Shown here piece by piece: positions 42,313 through 50,906 of a stretch of DNA of 64,000 bases (within the stretch, counting starts at the first letter, position 1; the number at the start of each line of letters is the position of its first letter). Below the pieces are notes generated by a model. The model searched no databases and was not told the origin of the DNA. It saw only the letters and a program-made list of their open reading frames with translations. Both the position numbers and the translations under genes were made by a program. The stretch is taken from NCBI GenBank assembly GCA_036675345.1, contig JAKFFE010000047.1, forward strand, positions 1 to 64,000. Reading direction: 5' to 3'. This stretch comes from JALYOC01 sp036675345 (lineage in GTDB: Bacteria; Myxococcota; Myxococcia; Myxococcales; Myxococcaceae).

Positions 42313-42837
42313 ATGGGGACCAGTTACCTGCTGTCCGGTCTGTCCGCCTACGCCAAGGCGATCGACCTTCCTGGCTTCAAGACCCGCTACCCCTACCACT
42401 GGGTGGTGTGGGAGGCGGGGGATTGGCAGCCGCCGCGCTCCTCCACGATCCAGATCGAGAAGGAGGCGTTCCGGAAGATGGTCTCCGGCGCCGAGTCCCT
42501 GGCGATGGGGCTGGAGGAGCGGCCCGGCCCGGAGGGCTCACTGCTGCAGCTCACCCTGGGCCGCAGCTCGCGGGCGGAGCTGGCGGTCAGCGACGGGACG
42601 ATCTCCGAACGTCACCTGGTCTTCACCCGCGAGCCCGACGGCTGGAACGTGAGGGACGTCGGCTCCCGAAATGGATCGCTCCTCAATGGAGTGAAGCTGG
42701 TGGTCGGCGAACCGGGGTTGCTGACCAACGGCGATCAGCTGCAGGCCGGGCAGGTGCGGTTCACCTACTACTCGCCCGAGGGGATGTACGCGCGCGCGCG
42801 CGCCACCCAGGCCCCGGCTCCGCTCCCGAAGCGGTGA
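42313..42837 (+). CDS. FHA-domain protein
   Basis: 174 residues with one forkhead-associated domain (about 75-155), the phosphothreonine-binding module. Core residues are in LTLGRSSRAELAV, TISERHL and VRDVGSRNGSLLNG. The first 70 residues are a non-FHA segment. A short basic tail follows. It sits 16 bp after the hydrolase. It probably reads out Ser/Thr-kinase signalling, common in myxobacteria, though no kinase is nearby. Confidence 0.85.
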   Translation: MGTSYLLSGLSAYAKAIDLPGFKTRYPYHWVVWEAGDWQPPRSSTIQIEKEAFRKMVSGAESLAMGLEERPGPEGSLLQLTLGRSSRAELAVSDGTISERHLVFTREPDGWNVRDVGSRNGSLLNGVKLVVGEPGLLTNGDQLQAGQVRFTYYSPEGMYARARATQAPAPLPKR

Positions 42838-42921
42838 CCTGGGCTGTAACCTTCTCCTCTCGCGGATCACCTCTCTGGATGGTGGGCGCGTGCTAAGCGG
42901 CCACCCGGGAGGAATCATTCA

Positions 42922-43845
42922 ATGCGCCGTTCGCTGATCGCCGCACTGCTGTCGACCGCCTCGCTGTTCTGGTCCTGCGCCACCACCCCGGCCGTCGCCA
43001 CGGTGGACGCGCCCCCTGCGGTCCCGGTGGCTCCCGCTCCGGCCCTCTCGGCCATGGCGCTGTACGAACGCGGCAGCGCCGAATACGAGGCCAAGCAGTT
43101 CGCGACCTGCGCCAGCACCTTCGATGCGGCGCTGGCCCAGGCCCAGGGGGATCGGCAGACCGAGAGCCTCGCCTACAACGCGGCCTGCTGCCACGCGTTG
43201 GCCGGAAACCGCGACCTCTCCTTTGCCCGGCTGGAGCAGGCCACCCGGGCGGGCTTCCGCGACTCGACGCAGCTGCAGAAGGACACCGATCTGGACGCCC
43301 TGCGGGCCGATCCGCGCTGGACGACGCTGCTGGAGGGGGTGAAGGCCAGCGAGGAGCGCTACCTGGCCTCGGTGAATCCGGAGCTCAAGGCGCTGTTCGA
43401 CGCCGACCAGGGCGATCGCCAGGGGCAGATCGACTGGAAGCTGGTGGGCCCTCGGGATGCCGAGCGCCGCGCCAAGGTGGAGGCGCTGGTGAAGGCCAAA
43501 GCCGCCACCGTGGCCGACGACTGGTACCACGCGGCGATGGTGTTCCAGCACGGGACGACCGTGGAAGAGCTGGCCCGGGCCCACGAGTTCGCCGGCAAGG
43601 CGCTGGAGCTGCAGCCGGACAATGGCCGGGCCCGGTGGCTGTTCGCCGCCTCCAAGGACCGGCTGCTGATGCGGCAGGAGAAGCCGCAACTGTACGGCAC
43701 CCAGTTCTCGAAGGTGGACGGCCGCTGGGTGCTTTACCCGGTGGACCCCTCGATCACCGACGAGGAGCGCGCCCGCTACAACGTGCCGCCCCTGGCCGCC
43801 GCCCGGGCTCGCGCCGAGCAGATGAACGCGCAGACGGAGCGGTAG
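42922..43845 (+). CDS. TPR-type lipoprotein of unknown function
   Basis: 307 residues. Lipobox FWSC (Cys19), then an Ala/Pro-rich linker and helical pairs including LYERGSAEYEAKQFATCASTF and ESLAYNAACCHALAGNRDLS, the pattern of TPR-like repeats. The C-terminal part has DDWYHAAMVFQHG and a YGTQFSKVDGRWVL end, seen in DUF6624-type proteins. GGGAGGAAT precedes the ATG. Function unknown; membrane-anchored. Confidence 0.7.
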   Translation: MRRSLIAALLSTASLFWSCATTPAVATVDAPPAVPVAPAPALSAMALYERGSAEYEAKQFATCASTFDAALAQAQGDRQTESLAYNAACCHALAGNRDLSFARLEQATRAGFRDSTQLQKDTDLDALRADPRWTTLLEGVKASEERYLASVNPELKALFDADQGDRQGQIDWKLVGPRDAERRAKVEALVKAKAATVADDWYHAAMVFQHGTTVEELARAHEFAGKALELQPDNGRARWLFAASKDRLLMRQEKPQLYGTQFSKVDGRWVLYPVDPSITDEERARYNVPPLAAARARAEQMNAQTER

Positions 43846-43925
43846 GTCCCGGCGGCCCTTTGATCGATAGGCCCCGGGCACGGGTTGGTTCGGCGGCCCC
43901 CTGGGGACTCTTCCGAGCTCCCAGT

Positions 43926-43960
43926 CCATTTGCGTATTTGATTATTTGATTACGCAATGG
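43926..43960. terminator. Long hairpin with AT-rich loop between convergent genes
   Basis: CCAT-TTGCGTA (43926-43936) and TACGCAA-TGG (43951-43960) pair over 10 bp with one bulged T. The 14-base loop is AT-rich (a doubled TTTGATTA). It stands out in this GC-rich region and lies between the stop codons of two convergent genes; it may be a bidirectional terminator, though neither side has a long U run. Confidence 0.45.
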
Positions 43961-43982
43961 CGAGGGGGCTCGGGCGGGGGCC

Positions 43983-44381
43983 CTAAGGCTCGCAGGTCAG
44001 CAGTTCGTTGGCGCCGAAGCAGTTCGAGCAGGTCCTCGTCTGGACCAGCGCCCCGTCGCGGCATTCGAGGACCGCGTTGAGCTCCGGGGTCTTGCAGGTG
44101 GCCTGGCCTTCCGCGGTCAGTGGGCACGGGTCACCCGGCTGGTTCAGGGACATGTCGCAGAGCACCCTGCCCTCCTCCACCGCGCAGCCCCCAGGGCCGC
44201 GGCAGGGGATCTCCGTCCAGATTTCGTCGCGGCATTCCAGCGCCGAGGCCTCGTCCGCGCACGCAAAGCTGCGGGTCTGGCAGTCCGCCCCAGCGGTCGG
44301 CTGACAGCCAGCCACCAGGACCAGCGCTGCCCAAATACCGAGGACTGCTGGGGTTCTGAAAATGTGCGGGGAGCGACGCAT
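43983..44381 (-). CDS. Cys-rich lipoprotein with two six-Cys modules
   Basis: 132 residues. The lipobox VAGC gives lipid-modified Cys26. Twelve further cysteines fall into two tandem modules of about 43 residues, C-x6-C-x8-C-x9-C-x5-C-x8-C and C-x9-C-x10-C-x9-C-x2-C-x8-C. Both contain LECRD after the third Cys. Likely disulfide-rich and surface or periplasmic; the function is unknown. It is divergent from the BlaI-type gene. Confidence 0.65.
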   Translation of the reverse strand: MRRSPHIFRTPAVLGIWAALVLVAGCQPTAGADCQTRSFACADEASALECRDEIWTEIPCRGPGGCAVEEGRVLCDMSLNQPGDPCPLTAEGQATCKTPELNAVLECRDGALVQTRTCSNCFGANELLTCEP

Positions 44382-44425
44382 TCGTTTCCTGGGCGATTCG
44401 TACCACGTCTGGATCCTGCGGCCCG

Positions 44426-44455
44426 TTGGCGTTCTGGGACCCGCGTTGCTATTTT
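44426..44455 (+). promoter_or_regulatory. Promoter of the BlaI-M56 operon
   Basis: TTGGCG (44426-44431) and TATTTT (44450-44455) are 18 bases apart. The palindromic operator begins at the end of the -10 box, so the operator covers the transcription start. This is how BlaI/MecI-type repressors control their own operons. Confidence 0.58.
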
Positions 44456-44474
44456 TCTAGCAGTCTGCTAGAAA
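44454..44474. promoter_or_regulatory. Perfect 21-bp BlaI-type operator
   Basis: Half-site TTTCTAGCAG pairs perfectly with CTGCTAGAAA around a single central T. BlaI/MecI dimers bind palindromes of this general kind. The match in core to the 23537-23553 site supports a common repressor. Confidence 0.78.
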
Positions 44475-44504
44475 CCCAGCACACCTCAGGATTGGGAGTC
44501 AGTC

Positions 44505-44888
44505 ATGGCGGAAGACGTCCAGAGCAAGCTCAGCCGGCGGGAACGCCAGATCATGGATGCCATCTACCAGGTGGGCAAGGCCACGGTGGCCGAGGTGATC
44601 GAGCGGATGCCGGACCCGCCCAGCTACTCGGCGGTGCGGGCGATGCTGGCGATCCTGGAGGAGAAGGGCGTGCTCCAGCACGAGCAGGACGGGGCCAAGT
44701 ACGTCTACGTCCCCACCGTGCCGGTGGAGAAGGTCCGCAAGAGCGCGCTGCGCAACCTGGTGAACACCTTCTTTGACGGCTCCTCCAAGGAAGCCATCGC
44801 CGCGCTGATCGACGAGACCAAGCTTAGCAAGACCGAGCTGCAGTCCCTGACCGAGCTGATCGAGAAGGCCAAGAAGGAGGGACGGTAG
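44505..44888 (+). CDS. BlaI/MecI/CopY-family transcriptional repressor
   Basis: 127 residues, normal family length. The N-terminal winged helix has LSRRERQIMDAIYQ, VAEVIERM and PSYSAVRAMLAILEEKG, matching the BlaI fold; a dimerising C-terminal half follows. A segment VNTFFDGS lies near where BlaI/MecI proteins are cut by the receptor pathway. It directly precedes the M56 receptor and its promoter holds a perfect palindrome, so it is very probably autoregulated. GGGAG precedes the ATG. Confidence 0.92.
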   Translation: MAEDVQSKLSRRERQIMDAIYQVGKATVAEVIERMPDPPSYSAVRAMLAILEEKGVLQHEQDGAKYVYVPTVPVEKVRKSALRNLVNTFFDGSSKEAIAALIDETKLSKTELQSLTELIEKAKKEGR

Positions 44889-47858
44889 ATGGTTCCCGAG
44901 CTCGTGCAGACCGTCGCGTCGGGGCTGGAGCGAGGCCCCTCCTGGTTGTCGCTCCTGCTGGACGCCAGCTTGAAGGCCACCGTGCTGTTGGGCGCGGCCT
45001 GGCTGGCCAACCGGCTGCTGCGTCGCTCGCCGGCCAGCGCCCGTCACGCGGTGTGGGTGGCGGCGGTGGGCTCGGCGGTGATCCTTCCCGTGCTGGCCGC
45101 GGTGCTGCCGGCGTGGCGGATGGAGATCCTCCCCATTGCCCAGCGGAAGACGCTGACCGCGCCGGTGACGGTGGTGCCTCCGCAGCTGGCCTCCCTGACC
45201 GCCGACGTCCATCCGCCGCGCCGCACGCCCGCGCGCCTCACCCCGCTGCGGCTGAGCGATCCGACGCCGGTGGTGCTGCCCTCCCCCGCCCCGGTGCAGG
45301 TGGCGGCGGTTTCCGACTCCGCTCCCATCCGCTGGCCCCTGGTGCTGGCCATGACCTGGGTGCTGGGCGCCCTGGTGTTCCTCACCAAGATCCTGGCCGG
45401 ACGGATTGGCGTGTGGCGGCTGGCGCGGTCGGCCACCCCGGTCACCCGGTACGGCTGGCTGGCCCTGACCCGGCGACTCTCCCGGCAGCTGGGGATCCGC
45501 CGCCCGGTGCTGCTGGTGGAGTCCAGCAGCGTGGCCCTGCCGATGACCTGGGGGATCCAGGCGCCGGTGGTGCTGCTCCCCACCAGCGCGGAGAACTGGA
45601 CCACCGACCGGCTGGAGCTGGTGCTGCTGCATGAGCTCTCGCACGTGCGCCGCCTGGACGCGCTGACCCAGCTGCTGGCCCAGCTGACCTGCGCCTTCTA
45701 CTGGTTCCACCCGCTGGCCTGGATCGCCGAGCGCCGGATGCGCGCCCTGCGCGAGTACGCCTGTGACGATCAGGTGCTGGCCGCCGGCAACCGTCCCTCG
45801 GAGTACGCGGGACAGATCCTGGACATCGTGCGGTCGGTCGGCCGCCGTGATCCCCATGCCTCGGCCACCTTGGCCATGGCGCGAAAGTCTTCACAACTGG
45901 AGGGCCGCCTGATGGCCATTCTCGATCCGCAGCTTCCTCGACGCGCCCTGGGCCGCTTCGGCACCGGCGCGGTCAGTCTCGGTTTCCTGGCGCTGGTGCT
46001 GCCCCTGGCCGCCTTCCAGCCCGCCGCCGTCGCCCAGACGGCCAGTGATCGCGGGCCGCTGCCGCGGATCTCCAAGGAGGAGTCCGAGCGACGCCGCCAG
46101 GAGCTGCCTGCGACCAGCGCGGCCCCCACACCCGTCCCGGCCACGGGAGAGGCACCGGCCGCAGCGCCCGCGCCCCGGTCCGAGCCTTCTCCCGCCCCCG
46201 CGGTGGCCGGCGCGATCTGCCGCCCCGAGGGCCGCAGCAGCACCAACATCAACTCGAACCGCAACGGGACGCGGGTGTTCAGCGCCCGGCGATCGGGCAA
46301 CGGCTGTGTGCTGGAAGTGGAGGCCGAGGGCGACGTCTCCCTGGGCCGCGGAAGCAACCCGGTGGAGCTGAGCGACGGCGGTCTGTTCGTGGCCACCGAG
46401 AAGACCGACGGTCGCGCCCGGACCTTCGAGGCCCGCGCCTCCCGCTCCGGAAAGCTGACCACCCGCTACACGGTCGATGGCCGCGAGCGCCCGGTGGACG
46501 CGGAGGCCCGCGCCTTCGTGGAGTCGATGATGGGCGAGCTGGGCCCGACCGGGATGCGGATGGGACGTGACTCCGTGGTGGCGGTGGCCCCGACCCCTCC
46601 GGCCCCGCCTGCCTCTGCGGTGGCGCCGGCGGCTCCGGCTCCTCCGTCTGCTCCGAACATGGCGCCGCTTCCGCCCGAGCCCCCGGAAGCCCCGATGGCT
46701 CCTCGGGGCTGGAGCTTCCGCTGGACCGACGATGCCCCGGAGGAGTTCCGGGACAAGCTGGAGAAGGCGAAGGCCGACGAGCAGGACGCGCGCGAGGCGC
46801 TGGCCCGGGTGGAGCGCAACAGCGGCTCCGACTCGCGGATCGCCGAAGGCCTGGAGGAAGTGGCCGAGGAGCACCGGCTGGCCGGAGAGAGCACCCGGCA
46901 GGCCTATCTGAACCTGGTGGAGAAGATCCGGAGCGACGATCTCCGCCGAGACGCCCTCAAGAAGCTGATGTCCGAGGCGCCGATCTCCCTGGAGACCGGC
47001 AGCCGGATCCTGGTGGTCGCCTCCGGCATCCGCGGCGATGAGGCCCTGGGTGACGTGCTGGACTACATGCACCGGATCTCGGAGCACGAGCTGGTCCACG
47101 GCCCGCTGGCGATGAAGTACGTGGAGGCGGCCTCCAAGCTGCGCTCGGACGAGGCCCTGTCCGACGCGCTGAAGAACCTGCTCCACCCCCACGCTCCCCG
47201 CGAGGCCGCCCTGGCCGCGCTGGAGCTGAGCAAGCGGATCTCCTCCGACGATGCCCGGCACGAGGTGCTGATCGAGATCAAGGATCACCAGCAAATGGAC
47301 CCGGAGCTGGAGGCGGCCTACCGGGCCGCGGCCGAGTCGATCCGCTCCAGCGACCTCCGAGAGCAGGCCCTGGAGGAGTTGGCCGAGGCCAAGCGCTCCA
47401 ACCGCGGACAGCGGGTGCTGGCCTTCAACAACAGCGGCAACCCGAGGGACGCGGAGCGCTGGGCGCAGGAGTTTGAGCGTCAGGCCGAGCGCGCCGGACG
47501 GGACGCCGAGCGGATGGCGGAGAAGCTGGAGCGCGAGGCGGAGCGCATGGCCGAGAGGGCGGCGCGCGACGCCGAGCGGGCTTCCCGCGATGCGGAGCGG
47601 GTCACCCGCGACGCCGAGCGCGCCTCAAGGGACGCCGAACGCCATGCCCGCCTCCAGTCGCGGCAGATGGCCGAGTCGGAGATGGAGCGGTTCCGCCAGG
47701 AGAGCCAGCGGCTGAAGCAGGAGGCGCGCCGTCTGGCGGGCGAACTGCGGCAGAAGGCCCAGGAGCTCAAGCAGCGGCTGGGCGAGGAGTACGAGGAGTC
47801 CGGCATCGACGAGCAGATCGACGCCGAGATCCAGCGGTTGGAAGGCGCTGTGGATTAG
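44889..47858 (+). CDS. M56 (BlaR1-like) membrane metalloprotease receptor with a helical-repeat sensor domain
   Basis: 989 residues, starting on the base after the repressor's stop. The N-terminal half has about four spans and the zinc site H248-E-L-S-H252 (LLHELSHVRRLDAL) of the BlaR1/MecR1 protease. A last span is near 352-373. Beyond it, outside the cytoplasm, lie a Pro-rich linker, a beta-rich domain (about 440-560), a second linker, and helical repeats (about 660-830). A long coiled coil of DAER-type heptads follows (about 860-950). There is no penicillin-binding sensor domain (no SxxK-x-SxN-KTG set). The helical repeats are paralogous to the protein at 22466. It probably senses an envelope signal and inactivates the repressor. 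Confidence 0.85.
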   Translation: MVPELVQTVASGLERGPSWLSLLLDASLKATVLLGAAWLANRLLRRSPASARHAVWVAAVGSAVILPVLAAVLPAWRMEILPIAQRKTLTAPVTVVPPQLASLTADVHPPRRTPARLTPLRLSDPTPVVLPSPAPVQVAAVSDSAPIRWPLVLAMTWVLGALVFLTKILAGRIGVWRLARSATPVTRYGWLALTRRLSRQLGIRRPVLLVESSSVALPMTWGIQAPVVLLPTSAENWTTDRLELVLLHELSHVRRLDALTQLLAQLTCAFYWFHPLAWIAERRMRALREYACDDQVLAAGNRPSEYAGQILDIVRSVGRRDPHASATLAMARKSSQLEGRLMAILDPQLPRRALGRFGTGAVSLGFLALVLPLAAFQPAAVAQTASDRGPLPRISKEESERRRQELPATSAAPTPVPATGEAPAAAPAPRSEPSPAPAVAGAICRPEGRSSTNINSNRNGTRVFSARRSGNGCVLEVEAEGDVSLGRGSNPVELSDGGLFVATEKTDGRARTFEARASRSGKLTTRYTVDGRERPVDAEARAFVESMMGELGPTGMRMGRDSVVAVAPTPPAPPASAVAPAAPAPPSAPNMAPLPPEPPEAPMAPRGWSFRWTDDAPEEFRDKLEKAKADEQDAREALARVERNSGSDSRIAEGLEEVAEEHRLAGESTRQAYLNLVEKIRSDDLRRDALKKLMSEAPISLETGSRILVVASGIRGDEALGDVLDYMHRISEHELVHGPLAMKYVEAASKLRSDEALSDALKNLLHPHAPREAALAALELSKRISSDDARHEVLIEIKDHQQMDPELEAAYRAAAESIRSSDLREQALEELAEAKRSNRGQRVLAFNNSGNPRDAERWAQEFERQAERAGRDAERMAEKLEREAERMAERAARDAERASRDAERVTRDAERASRDAERHARLQSRQMAESEMERFRQESQRLKQEARRLAGELRQKAQELKQRLGEEYEESGIDEQIDAEIQRLEGAVD

Positions 47859-47885
47859 CCACGGTTGCGACCCACGCTTCACCAG

Positions 47886-47919
47886 ACGCCCGGGATCCTG
47901 ATCAGGTCCCGGGCGTTTC
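47886..47919 (+). terminator. Rho-independent terminator of the BlaI-M56 operon
   Basis: ACGCCCGGGA (47886-47895) and TCCCGGGCGT (47907-47916) form a perfect 10-bp stem with an 11-base loop, followed by TTTCTT. It is 27 bases after the receptor's stop. Positions 47892-47916 match 48089-48113 inside the next gene at 24 of 25 bases. Confidence 0.85.
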
Positions 47920-47994
47920 TTCGTTCAAGCGGATGAGGCGACAGGCTCTGGGAGCACCCGCGCGCTGAGCCCTGCGCACGCGGAGCGGCGGGGG

Positions 47995-48975
47995 CTACCC
48001 CAACTGCTCGCGGAAGAAGCGTCGGAAGTTCTGGCCCATCACCTTGTCGATCCGCTGGGCCGAGTACCCGTGCTTCTCCAGGACGGCTGGGATCTTGATC
48101 AGGTCCCGGGCGTCCTTCATCCCACGCGGCAGCGGGATCATCCCGTCGAAGTCGGAGCCCAGCGCCACGCAGTCCTCGCCCATCACGTTGATGGCGTGGT
48201 CCACGTGCCGGAAGATGTCGTCCAGCTCATCGCCATCCAGATACATGGTGGCGAAGATGATCCCGATCACCCCACCCTTCTCGGCGATCCTCCGCAGGGC
48301 CGGGTCGTCCAGGTTCCGCCAGCTCCCGCCCTCCTTGCTGACCCCGGTGTGGGAGGAGAAGGGCACCGCAGTGGGATGGGCGAGCACGTCCTGAAGGGTT
48401 CGTCGGGACGCGTGGGCGATGTCCACCGGCATCTTCAGCCGCGTCAGCTCGTTGAGCACCTCATGGCCCAAGGCGGTCAGTGGCTTGTTGCCCATCAAGG
48501 GGAAGGAGGAACCGCCCAGGTCGTTGTTGTGCAGATGGGTCAGCCCCATGAAGCGCACCCCGCGGGCGTGCAGCTCCGCCACCCGTTCCACCTTCCCCTC
48601 CAGGGCGTGCCCGCCTTCGATCCCCAGCACCGCGCTGAGCACTCCGTTCTGGAGGTTCTGTTCCAGCTGCGCCGCGGTGGTGGTGATCGCCACCTGGCCC
48701 TTGGAGGCAGCGCAGAAGCGGTCCATCTGATCCAACTGAAACACGCAGCGCGGCCACTCGCTGCGGCGGGCGGCCCTGGGCCACTTGCGCCACCAGGCGA
48801 AGATCCCGAACCCATCGATGAACGGAAACCCGCGGGTGACGATGGTGAAGCACTGCAGGCCCACCCCAGCCTCCCGCAGTCGGGGAAAGTCCACCTGCCC
48901 CTCTTCGGAGGCCACGTTCAGATCCCGATTCCACATCAGCGAGTCAGCGTGCCCGTCGGCGATCATGGGCGGCAT
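47995..48975 (-). CDS. Membrane dipeptidase family (M19) protein
   Basis: 326 residues. Metal-binding sites of renal-dipeptidase-like enzymes appear as DGHADSL, a bridging Glu in LGIEGGHALEG, FMGLTHLHNNDLGGSS, FSSHTGV and ALGSDFDGM. It cleaves dipeptides, including D-amino-acid-containing ones in some members, using two zinc ions. No signal peptide, so cytosolic. Two Met codons (48975 and 48966) could start. Its 3' end faces the receptor operon. Confidence 0.88.
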   Translation of the reverse strand: MPPMIADGHADSLMWNRDLNVASEEGQVDFPRLREAGVGLQCFTIVTRGFPFIDGFGIFAWWRKWPRAARRSEWPRCVFQLDQMDRFCAASKGQVAITTTAAQLEQNLQNGVLSAVLGIEGGHALEGKVERVAELHARGVRFMGLTHLHNNDLGGSSFPLMGNKPLTALGHEVLNELTRLKMPVDIAHASRRTLQDVLAHPTAVPFSSHTGVSKEGGSWRNLDDPALRRIAEKGGVIGIIFATMYLDGDELDDIFRHVDHAINVMGEDCVALGSDFDGMIPLPRGMKDARDLIKIPAVLEKHGYSAQRIDKVMGQNFRRFFREQLG

Positions 48976-49283
48976 CTGAGCAGACGCTGCCTGAGCCGCG
49001 GAGAAATCGACGCGGCGAAGGTGGCCGGGCCAACAGCGCCGCAGTGGTCAATAACGCCAACGTCGATGCCCACACCGCTGACCCCGGGACTTCGTCCAGG
49101 AGCCAGCGCCGCAACACGTCCAGCCACCGGAGCCGTCCAGGCCATCATTTCCACGCAGCTGTCGCGCCTTGTGGTGGGCCGCTTCCGCAGAGCGGCGGCA
49201 TCTTCGCCTCCTGGTGGAGGCCCACCCGGACTTCGCGGCCCAGGCGGTGGACGGCTACCTGTTCCTGGCCCGGATCGCGGTGA
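48976..49283. other. Gene-free 308-bp stretch
   Basis: No convincing gene. A plus-strand segment at about 49110-49290 can be read as protein-like sequence only by switching frame near 49200 (a helix-like QAIISTQLSRLVVGRFRR part, then HLRLLVEAHPDFAAQAVDGY). That may be a decayed gene or chance. Promoters for the dipeptidase on one side are expected here, but no clear boxes were seen. Confidence 0.4.
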
Positions 49284-49517
49284 TCAACGTTTTCCGGAGC
49301 GACGCCCCTTGGCCGCGCCGGTTGTCCGGACCGCCGGCTCGCAGCGGATCTCACACCGCCGCTGGACCTCGAAGCACATCATCTGCTGGTCGACCCGGGC
49401 GTCCTTGCAGGGGACGTAGCGCTTCTCGCACGTCTTCTCGCAGGACTCTCCGATCTGGGGAGCCCCTCCTCCACTGGCGAGCAGCAGCGCGGGGACCAGC
49501 CAAAATGCCGCAGTCAT
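49284..49517 (-). CDS. Small exported Cys-rich protein
   Basis: 77 residues: a signal peptide (AAFWLVPALLLASGGGA) and a mature part of about 57 residues with six Cys (SCEKTCEKRYVPCKD, MMCFEVQRRCEIRCEP), enough for three disulfides or a metal site. A basic tail follows. I do not recognise it. The start is the Met at the signal peptide; no strong ribosome site is visible. Confidence 0.5.
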   Translation of the reverse strand: MTAAFWLVPALLLASGGGAPQIGESCEKTCEKRYVPCKDARVDQQMMCFEVQRRCEIRCEPAVRTTGAAKGRRSGKR

Positions 49518-49681
49518 GAGGCAGACCTGGCTTTCTGCAGCCTGGGGCACCGGGAGGTGACCGGCTACTGCTACAGGTTGCCACCGGCCTGTTGCACCGC
49601 AATTTTCTCGCCCGACCGGGACCAGCGAGGGTGCCGTTCTGGTGGCGCGAGGACCGACCCCGCCCTCAAGGTGGCGGCGAC

Positions 49682-50761
49682 TCAGGTCCGCATCCGCACC
49701 CGGGTCTCCTCGTCCGGCAGCGGCGGGCCGTCGGCCCGGGAGGCGTGGCGCAGCAGTCGCCAGATCTGCGGTCCCAGCACGTCGATCTCGGTGGTGGCGT
49801 AGCGCTCCCCTCCGAAGGCGCGGATGGTCTCGGTCTGCTTCCGGAGGATCTGCGCGTCCTGCTTGAAGATGTGGGTGGCGATCGGGGTGACGAACGGCTT
49901 CACCAGCCATCCCGGGAGAGGGAGTCGGAGGCTGACCACCACGTAGATCCGGGTATCGAAGTCATCCACCGGGGTGTGCGCGGAGGTGGTGACCAGGTGG
50001 CTGGACTCACCCAGCCGGTACTCCACCTGGGCGATGCACGGCAGCAGGAAGCGATCGAAGTGGGTGACCACGCCGCCGCGGGGCGCCAGCAGCCTCCCGG
50101 CCAGACCCTTGGGGCGGGGCTCGTTGAGGTACTCGGCCTCCACCCGGTCCGAGGTCCGGCGCACCACCACCTCGATCACGTTCTCCTTCTCCGCGGTGCG
50201 GAAGTAGCCCCCGTGCAGAAACGCGGTGTGCGGCACATCCAGCGTGTTCTCCAGCACCGCGTGCATGTGCGCGGGCACCCGGAAGTCGCGCCGCGCGTGG
50301 GTGAAGCGCGGGTCGTCCAGGTGCGGAAAGCGGAACGGCTCGAAGGTGGGCTCGACGTCCGGGGTGGAGAAGATCCACACGAAGCCATCCACCTCCCGGA
50401 CCGCGAAGGACGGGGCCCGTCGCGACCGCAGCCGGGTCTCCCCCGAGACCAGGCCCGGGATCGCCACGCACTCTCCGGCGCAGTCGAAGCGCCAGCCGTG
50501 GTACCGGCACTCCAGCTCCTCGCCGCGCACCTTGCCCTCGGAGAGCGGCACGTTGCGGTGGGGACACCGGTCCAGCAGGGCGGCGGCCGCTCCCTTCCCC
50601 GTCCGGAAGACGACCACCGGGGTCCCCTGGATCCTGCGCGAGAGCGGCTGTGCCTTCAGCTCTGCGGACCGACAGCCAATGAACCACTGCCGCTCCATCC
50701 GGGCGACCGAGAGGTGTCCGCGCGCGGGAGTGGCGCCAGCCTCGGCCGGGGTGGGTTCCAT
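49682..50761 (-). CDS. Rieske-type aromatic ring-hydroxylating oxygenase, large subunit-like
   Basis: 359 residues. The Rieske [2Fe-2S] site is C66-P-H68 ... C85-x2-H88 (spacing normal). The C-terminal half (about 150-340) has ENTLDVPHTAFLHG, which contains the His ligands for the mononuclear iron, matching the VanA/PobA and KshA-like oxygenase group. It adds oxygen to a ring substrate and needs a reductase not seen nearby. No signal peptide. Confidence 0.85.
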   Translation of the reverse strand: MEPTPAEAGATPARGHLSVARMERQWFIGCRSAELKAQPLSRRIQGTPVVVFRTGKGAAAALLDRCPHRNVPLSEGKVRGEELECRYHGWRFDCAGECVAIPGLVSGETRLRSRRAPSFAVREVDGFVWIFSTPDVEPTFEPFRFPHLDDPRFTHARRDFRVPAHMHAVLENTLDVPHTAFLHGGYFRTAEKENVIEVVVRRTSDRVEAEYLNEPRPKGLAGRLLAPRGGVVTHFDRFLLPCIAQVEYRLGESSHLVTTSAHTPVDDFDTRIYVVVSLRLPLPGWLVKPFVTPIATHIFKQDAQILRKQTETIRAFGGERYATTEIDVLGPQIWRLLRHASRADGPPLPDEETRVRMRT

Positions 50762-50868
50762 GGCCCGGTCATCATAGGCATCGGCTCCCGGGGCGCCAGC
50801 CGGCTCGAGGAGGGAGTGACCGCAAGTGGCAGCGAGAAGCCCACCTCACCCTGCCCTCCCGGGAGCGT

Positions 50869-50897
50869 TTGACAGTGACCGGTGCCAGCCTTATCCA
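50869..50897 (+). promoter_or_regulatory. Candidate promoter of the thi operon, giving an almost leaderless thiS
   Basis: Consensus TTGACA (50869-50874), a 17-base spacer and TATCCA (50892-50897). The TTG start of thiS is at 50907, only about 3 bases after the expected transcription start. No thiamine-pyrophosphate riboswitch core (such as CUGAGA) is seen here. Confidence 0.5.
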
Positions 50898-50906
50898 ACC
50901 GGGGAC

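Noticed and set aside
42788..42803. Alternating GC run as a regulatory Z-DNA tract
   Set aside because: It is in frame inside the FHA gene (Ala-Arg codons) and too short to argue for a function.
48976..49283. Frameshifted remnant of a plus-strand gene
   Set aside because: Protein-like segments need a frame change near 49200 and no family is recognised; left as a gene-free stretch.
50762..50906. TPP riboswitch before thiS
   Set aside because: No CUGAGA or matching helix elements are visible, and a promoter candidate lies at the end of the region.
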